From G041228335 sp964580905 (GTDB taxonomy: Bacteria; Pseudomonadota; Alphaproteobacteria; Puniceispirillales; UBA1172), in contig CAZOLR010000067.1 of assembly GCA_964580905.1 (NCBI GenBank), forward strand, positions 1 to 5,196: a DNA stretch of 5,196 bases, written 5' to 3'. Below, piece after piece: positions 1 to 5,196 of the stretch (the first letter of the stretch is position 1; every line of letters begins with the position of its first letter). The position numbers were made by a program, and so were the translations under genes. A model generated the notes under the pieces. The model was not told the origin of the DNA. It searched no databases and worked only from the letters and a program-made list of their open reading frames with translations.

Positions 1-698
1 TTGCCAAGAGACTTCATGATCCGGGCTTCCATCGCCTGTTTGGTGAAGTTCATGATCTTCGCCGCTGCCTGGACGCCGCCAACCTGCGATGCCCTGAGGT
101 TGGTATTGGCGGCAAATTTCTTCTGCATCACCAGTTCAAGCTCTTTGAGGGCATCAGGCTGCACGGTTTCAAGTGTCGCGATGCGGGCGACGACATCAGG
201 CTGAAGATCTTCCGGCAGAAGGCCGAGCACATCAGCGCCGACACCGTAATCAAGATATGAGATGATAAGAGCGATAATCTGGGGATGTTCATCGGCGATC
301 AGTTCAGCGATGGATTTTGAATCCATCCAGTCCAGAATTTCAATAGGCTGGTTGTTGCTCGACGGCGTGATGCGGCTGAGCACAGACTGCGCCTTGTCTT
401 CACCGAGGGCTTTGTTGAGAACAACCCGGATGTAATTTCCGGCACCAAGACCAAGGCTTGTCTGTTCCTTGATGATGGCCAGAAACTCGTCCAGCACCTT
501 GTTCACGGTGTCCTGGTCAAGTCCCTGAACGGAATACATGGCACGGCCCAGATGCTGCACTTCACGCGGGGAGAGATTGCGCAGGATCTCCGATGCTTCA
601 TCTTCCCCGAGGAGCATCATCAGGATTGCGGATTTATGGGTGCCCGTCAGCGTGTCGTAGACGGAGACTTCATCATCCTGATTGTCTGTTTCTGCCAT
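1..698 (-). CDS. fliG: Flagellar motor switch protein FliG (C-terminus beyond window)
   Basis: FliG is the rotor protein of the flagellar switch. Its N-terminal domain docks on the cytoplasmic tail of FliF, its middle domain binds FliM, and its C-terminal domain meets the stator. The 232 complete codons visible here cover the N-terminal and middle domains, about two thirds of a usual FliG of roughly 330-345 residues; the stator-facing domain lies off the left edge. Recognisable stretches are the N-terminal KSAILMMLLGEDEASEIL (residues 22-39), the middle-domain EHPQ motif (137-140) inside ADEHPQIIALI, and GGVQAAAKIMN (207-217), typical of the linker before the C-terminal domain. The ATG at 698 is preceded by GAGAGGA with good spacing. 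The gene lies 44 bp after fliF, and that gap contains a strong hairpin. The open frame shows no internal stop. Identification is secure. Confidence 0.96.
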   Translation of the reverse strand, partial: MAETDNQDDEVSVYDTLTGTHKSAILMMLLGEDEASEILRNLSPREVQHLGRAMYSVQGLDQDTVNKVLDEFLAIIKEQTSLGLGAGNYIRVVLNKALGEDKAQSVLSRITPSSNNQPIEILDWMDSKSIAELIADEHPQIIALIISYLDYGVGADVLGLLPEDLQPDVVARIATLETVQPDALKELELVMQKKFAANTNLRASQVGGVQAAAKIMNFTKQAMEARIMKSLG

Positions 699-729
699 TG
701 GTCTGTCCTCTCAAATTTACTCAGTCAGA

Positions 730-756
730 TCGATGCACGGGTCTACCGTGCATCGA
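730..756 (-). other. Perfect 11-bp RNA hairpin across the fliF stop codon
   Basis: Positions 730-740 and 746-756 are exact reverse complements separated by five bases. In the operon mRNA the stem is UCGAUGCACGG paired with CCGUGCAUCGA, and the loop UAGAC contains the fliF stop codon. The left arm encodes the last FliF residues (LDAR). No run of U follows, and the fliG ribosome-binding site comes shortly after, so it does not look like an intrinsic terminator. A role in mRNA processing, 3'-end protection of the upstream message, or tuning of FliF versus FliG translation is inference only. Confidence 0.75.
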
Positions 757-2458
757 GATCAGGTTTCATCATCGCCTTGAAGACGTTGGATACACGGCCG
801 GCTTCATCGCTGACAATCATCCGGATCACCGCCACCTTATCATCATATGTATTGGCGGTATCCAGCATCTCGGCAGAGATGGAAGCTTTCTTCGGCTTGA
901 GCTTGGACTTGATGTCCTCAAGGCTCTCACCTTCACCTATTTCCACTTGATCCATATCAGGCTCATCTTCCATATGCACCAGGGCTTCACCGGGCTTGCC
1001 GGGGGCGACTGGTACCATGATCCGGTTGATCATCGGACGAATCACACCAAGAATGATAACACCCATTATCAAAAGCGTCATGCCCTGCTTCATCAGGTTG
1101 ACCGCCCAGTCCATTTCAAACCATGGCTTTTCAAACCCTTCAATGGCGGAAACGAATGTCGAGCTGGTCACGGTCAGGCGGTCACCCCGCTCAGGATTGA
1201 CGCCGATGGCATCCGCGACAAGAGCCTCGATTTCCTTCAGCTTTTCAGCCGGGATTTTTTCAACGGTTTTTTCGCCGGTCTCCGGGTTTTCCACGACCAT
1301 CTCACGGACCAGAACAGCGGCCTGAATATTGGTGATCTGGTTGGATGGTTTCTTTGTGGTGGAAATCGTGCGGCTGATCTCAAAGTTGCGCACTTCGTTG
1401 GACGAACGGGTCTGCATACCGCCGCCGGAGCCACCTTCATTGGCGAAATCAGTCTTGAGCTCCGTTGCGGTAGGCGGGCTGTTCGTCGTTGCACCCGGAA
1501 TACCCTTGGCGCCGGCATTTGCCGTCACATCAAGGCTGGACTGGCTGCTGCGCAGGGCATTTGATTCCGGATCGACAAGTTCTTCGGTAATTTCACTACG
1601 GGTGAAATCCATCTCCAGATTCACCTGCGCCGTCACATTGCCTGCCCCGACAATAGGCGAGACCAGCGAGATAATCCGCGTGCGGTAAATCTGCTCCAGT
1701 TTCATGCGATGCTCAAGCTCGCTGTCCGAGAGAGCATTCGACGGATCGTCAACAGGTTTGGACAAAAGATTGCCGTACTGATCGACAATGGTCACATCAC
1801 TCTTGGCCATACTTGGAACAGAAGATGAAACAAGATGTACGATGGCGCTGACCTGATGGGTGCCAAGTGTCCGGCCGTTGCTCATCTGCATGAAGACCGA
1901 GGCGCTCGGCGGAACCGAGGACCGGGCAAATACGGATTTCTCCGGAATCGCCAGATGCACTCTTGCCGCAATAACGCCGTCAATTTCACTGATGGATTTG
2001 GCCAGTTCCATTTCCTGGGCCTGCTTGATCTTGACGTTTTCAACCGAACGGCTGGCGCCAAGCGGGATATCGCCGATGCCGGAATATCCTTCGGGAACAG
2101 AAGTCGGCAGGCCTTGCGCAGCCAACATCATTTTAGAGCTGTGATAGTCGCTGGTCGGGACAAGCACATCACCCGTGGTGGGGTCGATGCTGACATCCAT
2201 CCCGCCATTGCGCAGGGCTTCAACAACACGTGCTTTTTCCGCATCAGGCAGTGAGGCGTAAAGCGTGGTCACATCCGGTTTCTGGACAATCATATACATG
2301 ACCAGTCCCACCGTCAGCGCAAGGACCGAAATGATCATCGGCATTGATTTCTTGAGACTGGGGTCAGAGGTCAGCCGACGGATATTTGAAAGAGGCCCGC
2401 TGCCCTGGGCAACAGCCAGAGCCCCGTTGTTTTCGTCCATGCTTGCAGCTTCAGCCAT
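743..2458 (-). CDS. fliF: Flagellar MS-ring protein FliF
   Basis: FliF forms the MS ring in the inner membrane, the platform on which the export gate, rod and C-ring are assembled. The 571-residue product has family length and layout: a cytoplasmic N-terminus, a first membrane segment at about 39-58, a periplasmic ring-building region with the conserved stretches TTLYASLPDAEKARVVEAL (64-82) and ASVFMQM (186-192), and the characteristic GIPGATTNSPP loop (319-329). A second membrane segment follows at about 457-474, then an acidic cytoplasmic tail. The last 30 residues (AVIRMIVSDEAGRVSNVFKAMM) match the usual FliG-binding end. The ATG at 2458 has GGAG seven bases upstream; an in-frame ATG at codon 7 is a weaker alternative. 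The TAG stop sits in the loop of a hairpin. It lies 30 bp after fliE and 44 bp before fliG, consistent with one transcript. Confidence 0.98.
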   Translation of the reverse strand: MAEAASMDENNGALAVAQGSGPLSNIRRLTSDPSLKKSMPMIISVLALTVGLVMYMIVQKPDVTTLYASLPDAEKARVVEALRNGGMDVSIDPTTGDVLVPTSDYHSSKMMLAAQGLPTSVPEGYSGIGDIPLGASRSVENVKIKQAQEMELAKSISEIDGVIAARVHLAIPEKSVFARSSVPPSASVFMQMSNGRTLGTHQVSAIVHLVSSSVPSMAKSDVTIVDQYGNLLSKPVDDPSNALSDSELEHRMKLEQIYRTRIISLVSPIVGAGNVTAQVNLEMDFTRSEITEELVDPESNALRSSQSSLDVTANAGAKGIPGATTNSPPTATELKTDFANEGGSGGGMQTRSSNEVRNFEISRTISTTKKPSNQITNIQAAVLVREMVVENPETGEKTVEKIPAEKLKEIEALVADAIGVNPERGDRLTVTSSTFVSAIEGFEKPWFEMDWAVNLMKQGMTLLIMGVIILGVIRPMINRIMVPVAPGKPGEALVHMEDEPDMDQVEIGEGESLEDIKSKLKPKKASISAEMLDTANTYDDKVAVIRMIVSDEAGRVSNVFKAMMKPDLDAR

Positions 2459-2488
2459 TTTTGTTCTCCATCAGTACCGGTGCTCAGG

Positions 2489-2815
2489 TTACACAGGCAT
2501 ATTCATGATATCTTTATAGGCGCTCAGCACCTTGTTCCGGGCGTTGAGGGTGAGTTGAAAGCCAAGCGACGAGATTTGCTGGCTGATCATCACCTTGCTG
2601 AGATCATTTTCAATTCCCATCTCATAGGCCCGCGCCAGTTCGACAGATTTGTTCTGGGCTTCGGCAACATTGTTCAGCGCATTGCCAAGGCGGTCGCCAA
2701 ATCCCTCGGTTGATGAGAATTGATTCAATTTGGATGCGTTCAGCGCGGCCCGGGCTTCTGTTAATGCCGAACTGGCGCTGAGTTGGGAAATTCCTACACC
2801 TTTGATGCCATTCAT
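2489..2815 (-). CDS. fliE: Flagellar hook-basal body protein FliE
   Basis: FliE is a small exported protein that joins the MS ring to the proximal rod and is among the first substrates of the flagellar type III exporter. The 108-residue product has the usual length and lacks a cleavable signal peptide. The C-terminal half is diagnostic: SKVMISQQISSLGFQLTLN followed by RNKVLSAYKDIMNMPV, the rod-type helix ending in the family's typical AYKDIMNM motif. The start at 2815 is chosen because AAGAGGA lies seven bases upstream and the protein then begins MNGIKGVGI, like other FliE proteins. Upstream in-frame starts (ATG 2833, TTG 2839) would place that ribosome-binding site inside the gene. It follows the sigma-54 activator gene by 24 bp and precedes fliF by 30 bp. 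Confidence 0.96.
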   Translation of the reverse strand: MNGIKGVGISQLSASSALTEARAALNASKLNQFSSTEGFGDRLGNALNNVAEAQNKSVELARAYEMGIENDLSKVMISQQISSLGFQLTLNARNKVLSAYKDIMNMPV

Positions 2816-2822
2816 AATCAGA

Positions 2823-2829
2823 TCCTCTT
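2823..2829 (-). promoter_or_regulatory. Ribosome-binding site that fixes the fliE start
   Basis: On the minus strand AAGAGGA ends seven bases before the ATG at 2815. It is the best Shine-Dalgarno match near the start of the frame. The earlier in-frame starts at 2833 and 2839 have no comparable site. Confidence 0.7.
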
Positions 2830-2839
2830 TCATCAACAA

Positions 2840-4009
2840 TTACTGGGCCAGCGCCTGCTGCGGCATGCTTGGCTCTTGTGGTAGGGGAGACATATGGGTG
2901 AGGGTGGTATCAAAGATGATATCATCCTGCGTGATCAGGTTGTCTGACGCCAGAACCAGCGCACGTTGCAACACGTTTTCAAGTTCCCTGACATTTCCCG
3001 GCCAGTGATGGCTTGTCAGCTGGGCAATAGCCGCATCATCCATCCAGGGGATGGTGGCCAGATCATTATGGTGGCGCTTTAAGAGGGCCGTGGTGATCGG
3101 GATGATATCCTCTTTCCTTTCCGCCATGCTGGAGGTCTGAAGCGGGAAAACATTGAGACGGTAAAAGAGATCTTCACGGAAGTTGCCCTGCTGAATTTCA
3201 TCAGCCATCGATCTGTTGGTGGTGGCAATAACACGCACATCCACCGGTATCTCATTCTGGCTGCCGAGAGGCGTGACAATCTTTTCCTGAAGGACCCGCA
3301 AAAGTTTTGCCTGCAGTCCAAGCGGCATTTCGGATATTTCATCAAGCAGGAGAGTGCCGCCATCTGCCGCACGGAAAATTCCCTTATTGGCCGTCGATGC
3401 CCCGGTGAAGGCGCCTTTCTCATGGCCGAACAGAATGGCTTCCAGCATGTTTTCAGGGATGGCCGCGCAGTTGATGCCCACAAAAGACTGGCCCGCGCGG
3501 GAGGACTGATCATGAACAAAACGGGAGAGCACTTCTTTGCCTGTGCCCGTCGGACCGTTGATGAACACCGTAACGTCTGTTGCCGCCACTTTCTTTGCAA
3601 GTTTGAGCATGGACTCACTGGAAGGGCTCCCCACCGCGAGATGTCCGTCTCTATCGATAAGCGATGCCACAAGGTTAAGCCCGTAATCCATTGCCGGATC
3701 TGTCTGATTGCTCAGAGGAAGATCAAGGGTGAGCATCTTGCCGCCAAGATCTGTGTTAATTGCAAAAGTTTGCTGCTTCTCGCGGATCACGATGATCTGA
3801 CCTGCGCGGGATTGCCGGGCCATTTCAATGATTTTATCGCGCCCGCCGGATTTTTCCTGAAAATCATACGAGCAGATCATAATCGAGCCTTGCGATGTAG
3901 CCTCGTCTTCCGGTGATAACCCGCCAATGGTAAACATTCGGCGTTCCAGAATAGCCTCAAGGGCATCTGCTGCATCGAAATACTCTTTGGCAAGCCTGAT
4001 CTGGGGCAT
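2840..4009 (-). CDS. Sigma-54 activator lacking a DNA-binding domain (FleT/FlbD-like), flagellar
   Basis: This is an AAA+ bacterial enhancer-binding protein that should use ATP hydrolysis to open sigma-54 promoters. Every catalytic element is present: Walker A GPTGTGKE (152-159), the sigma-54 contact loop GAFTGA (199-204), Walker B GGTLLLDE (217-224), the arginine-finger region FREDLFYR (277-284) and sensor II WPGNVREL (336-343). The first ~120 residues are not a clear receiver domain, though their strand/helix pattern could be a degenerate one. After the AAA+ lid only about 45 residues remain, ending in a Pro/Gln-rich tail, with no Fis-type helix-turn-helix; FlbD of Caulobacter carries one here. 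The protein (389 residues) is therefore short by a DNA-binding domain. It heads the fliEFG operon behind a sigma-54 promoter, the setting I recall for FleT of Rhodobacter sphaeroides. The ATG at 4009 has AGAGG five bases upstream. Family assignment is certain; FleT versus truncated FlbD is inference. Confidence 0.93.
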   Translation of the reverse strand: MPQIRLAKEYFDAADALEAILERRMFTIGGLSPEDEATSQGSIMICSYDFQEKSGGRDKIIEMARQSRAGQIIVIREKQQTFAINTDLGGKMLTLDLPLSNQTDPAMDYGLNLVASLIDRDGHLAVGSPSSESMLKLAKKVAATDVTVFINGPTGTGKEVLSRFVHDQSSRAGQSFVGINCAAIPENMLEAILFGHEKGAFTGASTANKGIFRAADGGTLLLDEISEMPLGLQAKLLRVLQEKIVTPLGSQNEIPVDVRVIATTNRSMADEIQQGNFREDLFYRLNVFPLQTSSMAERKEDIIPITTALLKRHHNDLATIPWMDDAAIAQLTSHHWPGNVRELENVLQRALVLASDNLITQDDIIFDTTLTHMSPLPQEPSMPQQALAQ

Positions 4010-4023
4010 GGGAACCTCTATTC

Positions 4024-4039
4024 GTTAACAAAAAGTTAA
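4024..4039 (-). promoter_or_regulatory. CtrA-type binding box, TTAA-N7-TTAAC
   Basis: The minus strand reads TTAACTTTTTGTTAAC, an exact match to the full alphaproteobacterial CtrA consensus TTAA-N7-TTAAC. It lies between the sigma-54 promoter and the start codon at 4009, at about +5 to +20 relative to the predicted transcription start. CtrA bound there would more likely block transcription than activate it, which is inference. The match could be chance in AT-rich DNA, but the exact spacing and flagellar context favour a real site. Confidence 0.6.
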
Positions 4040-4053
4040 TTCGAAACAGAACA

Positions 4054-4069
4054 GGCAAGAACCTTGCCA
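4054..4069 (-). promoter_or_regulatory. Sigma-54 (-24/-12) promoter of the activator-fliEFG operon
   Basis: The minus strand reads TGGCAAGGTTCTTGCC, against the consensus TGGCAC-N5-TTGC. The invariant GG (4068-4067) and GC (4056-4055) are exactly ten bases apart, and only one base of the extended consensus differs. The predicted start is near 4043, giving a leader of about 33 bases to the ATG at 4009. The operon downstream encodes a sigma-54 activator and early basal-body proteins, and the divergent gene encodes another sigma-54 activator that could drive it. Confidence 0.85.
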
Positions 4070-4159
4070 GTATGGACCGGATGAATATATTTTTTATAAC
4101 CTGCTGTTTTTATATGAAAAAAAAGAATATTCGTCTCTGCAGGAGCAGGCGTTGGTTTT

Positions 4160-4189
4160 TTGACGCGGCTTTACATTTCATCAAATTAT
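4160..4189 (+). promoter_or_regulatory. Possible sigma-70-type promoter for the right-hand activator gene
   Basis: TTGACG at 4160-4165 matches five of six bases of the -35 consensus. AATTAT at 4184-4189 matches four of six of the -10 consensus, with an 18-base spacer. A T-run precedes the -35. Transcription would start near 4196, about 45 bases before the ATG at 4241. Housekeeping transcription would suit a gene at the top of the flagellar hierarchy, but AT-rich DNA gives such matches easily. Confidence 0.35.
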
Positions 4190-4240
4190 TGTCAAAATAT
4201 GGACATTATTCTTTTGGCTTATCCATGAGTGCCAGTACCT

Positions 4241-5196
4241 ATGAGCGCCAGCATCGATCAGTTTATCACCGGCCAGTCCGCTGCCATGATGGCAGTGAAG
4301 AACATGATCGGTATGGTGGCACCTTCATCAACCACGGTGCTGGTTCTGGGGGAGACAGGCACAGGCAAGGAAAAGGTCTCGCAAGCCATTCACCATGCTT
4401 CGGCACGTAAAGGTGATCTGATTTCGGTTAATTGCGCGGCTATTCCTTCGGAATTGCTGGAATCTGAACTGTTCGGCCATGAAAAAGGCGCCTTTACAGG
4501 TGCCGATAAACCCCGACAGGGCAGGTTTGAACTGGCGTCCGGAGGGACGCTTTTTCTTGATGAAATCGGCGATATGCCGCTGTCGCTCCAGTCAAAACTG
4601 CTACGGGCACTTGAAGACCGCAAGATACAGCGTGTTGGGGGAGGCAAGGATATCAGCGTTGATTTCAGGCTGATCTGCGCCACCCATCAGAATCTCAAAA
4701 GCAAGGTGGATGAGGGAAGTTTCCGGGCTGATCTTTATTACCGGATCAACGTATTCCCCCTTCAGCTTCCCAGCCTTGCCGAGCGCAAGGTTGATATTCC
4801 AGAACTGATCGAAGAGATCAGAAAGGCCATGCAAAAGAGCGGTGATGTGGCGGATTTCAGCTTTGATGAAGAGGCTGTTGCTGAACTGATGCGCTATTCC
4901 TGGCCGGGCAATGTACGGGAATTGCGTAATGTGCTGGAGCGCGCGGCGGTGCTGTTTGCCGGCAAGGAGATCATTGCCGAACAGGTGCGCGAAAATCTGA
5001 TCCGCATGAAGGCGCCAAAACCTGAAATTGAGGCGGAGTTTATCTGGAATGCCACCGCCGATCTCGGCGAGCCTCCCCGCATCAGCAATGACAGCACGGC
5101 CCGCCCGCCACTGCCGCATACGTCGGACTATCGCAACTGGTTTGAATATTTCGATGATATTGATCTGCGCCGGCATCTTCAGGATATTGAGATCGC
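4241..5196 (+). CDS. Sigma-54 activator without receiver domain, FleQ-like (C-terminus beyond window)
   Basis: This is a second AAA+ enhancer-binding protein; 318 codons are visible and the frame is open at the right edge. It begins nearly at the ATPase domain: only about ten residues precede TGQSAAM, so there is no receiver, PAS or GAF domain. Catalytic motifs are intact: Walker A GETGTGKE (37-44), GAFTGA (83-88), Walker B GGTLFLDE (101-108), arginine-finger region FRADLYYR (161-168) and sensor II WPGNVREL (221-228). A linker of about 50 residues is followed by FDDIDLRRHLQDIEI, which resembles the lead-in to the Fis-type helix-turn-helix of FleQ-like proteins, so the DNA-binding domain probably lies just outside. 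The ATG at 4241 lacks a clear Shine-Dalgarno; an in-frame GTG at 4229 is the only alternative, because TGA at 4226 closes the frame. Divergence from the sigma-54-driven flagellar operon suggests it is that operon's activator. FleQ-like is inferred from context. Confidence 0.92.
   Translation, partial: MSASIDQFITGQSAAMMAVKNMIGMVAPSSTTVLVLGETGTGKEKVSQAIHHASARKGDLISVNCAAIPSELLESELFGHEKGAFTGADKPRQGRFELASGGTLFLDEIGDMPLSLQSKLLRALEDRKIQRVGGGKDISVDFRLICATHQNLKSKVDEGSFRADLYYRINVFPLQLPSLAERKVDIPELIEEIRKAMQKSGDVADFSFDEEAVAELMRYSWPGNVRELRNVLERAAVLFAGKEIIAEQVRENLIRMKAPKPEIEAEFIWNATADLGEPPRISNDSTARPPLPHTSDYRNWFEYFDDIDLRRHLQDIEI

Larger units (their letters stand above)
4010..4240. promoter_or_regulatory. 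Divergent AT-rich control region between two activator genes
   Basis: This 231-bp gap separates the start codons of two divergently read sigma-54 activator genes. It is markedly AT-rich compared with the coding sequence on either side. From left to right it holds the ribosome-binding site of the left gene, a CtrA-type box, a sigma-54 promoter facing left, an A/T-tract stretch with inverted repeats (4083-4132), a short GC-richer island (4133-4155) and a possible sigma-70 promoter facing right. No reading frame in it resembles a protein, so I read it as wholly regulatory. Confidence 0.8.

Noticed and set aside
730..756. Hairpin after fliF as an intrinsic terminator
   Set aside because: No U-run follows the stem, and fliG with its own ribosome-binding site begins about 30 bases later in the same direction.
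593..1564. Long open frame (323 codons) on the plus strand opposite fliF and fliG
   Set aside because: It lies antisense to well-supported genes, its translation is rich in His, Arg and Cys with no recognisable domain, and it has no ribosome-binding site. It is a shadow of fliF codon bias. The same holds for the plus-strand frames at 996-1325, 1329-1688, 1835-2254 and 3422-3916.
2816..2839. Longer fliE from TTG 2839 or ATG 2833
   Set aside because: Neither has a ribosome-binding site, and the good AAGAGGA site would fall inside the coding sequence. Family length and N-terminus fit the ATG at 2815.
2836..2850. Sigma-54-like sequence TGGCCC-N5-TTGT on the minus strand before fliE
   Set aside because: The invariant -12 GC is GT, and the predicted start near 2824 would remove part of the fliE ribosome-binding site. 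Tight spacing favours readthrough from upstream.
3079..3672. 197-codon minus-strand frame inside the left activator gene
   Set aside because: It is an alternative frame of the AAA+ coding sequence, with a Trp/Arg/Ser-rich product and no motif; the real frame carries every family motif.
4072..4410. 112-codon plus-strand frame across the divergent region
   Set aside because: It overlaps the right-hand activator out of frame, its N-terminal part is translated AT-rich regulatory DNA, and it has no ribosome-binding site.
4601..5176. 191-codon minus-strand frame opposite the right-hand activator
   Set aside because: It is antisense to a gene with intact Walker, GAFTGA and sensor motifs and has no recognisable product.
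1..5196. Mobile element, CRISPR array, tRNA/rRNA or defence system
   Set aside because: No terminal inverted repeats, transposase or integrase motifs, regularly spaced repeats or structural RNA sequences were seen. All coding sequence belongs to flagellar structure or sigma-54 control.

Overview
The window is an early flagellar gene locus of what looks like an alphaproteobacterium. The case for that lineage rests on three things: FliE, FliF and FliG sequences of alphaproteobacterial type, a full-consensus CtrA-type box (TTAA-N7-TTAAC) in front of the operon, and two sigma-54 activators laid out much like the FleQ/FleT pair of Rhodobacter-type flagellar clusters. Coding GC content looks moderate and the intergenic gap is AT-rich. 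Genus cannot be fixed from this sequence.

Layout. Four genes run leftward on the minus strand as one tight operon: a sigma-54 activator without a DNA-binding domain (2840-4009), fliE (2489-2815), fliF (743-2458) and fliG (1-698, C-terminus cut by the window edge). The gaps are 24, 30 and 44 bp, and each gene has a recognisable Shine-Dalgarno. The fliF/fliG gap holds a perfect 11-bp hairpin with the fliF stop codon in its loop. A 231-bp AT-rich divergent region (4010-4240) follows. On the plus strand a second sigma-54 activator begins at 4241 and runs off the right edge. It starts almost directly at the AAA+ domain.

How it may work together (inference). The divergent region carries a near-perfect sigma-54 promoter facing the operon (4054-4069, GG-N10-GC spacing exact), a CtrA-type box just downstream of its predicted start (4024-4039), and a weaker sigma-70-like promoter facing the right-hand activator. 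This suggests a hierarchy. The right-hand activator is made first and turns on the sigma-54 promoter. That yields the second activator together with FliE, FliF and FliG, which build the rod adaptor, the MS ring and the rotor. The second activator has no DNA-binding domain, so it would have to act from solution or as a partner of the DNA-binding one. CtrA bound over the leader could block or time the operon.

I see no mobile element, CRISPR array, tRNA or rRNA. The flagellar structural genes are ordinary; the interest lies in the two activators and the control region between them.
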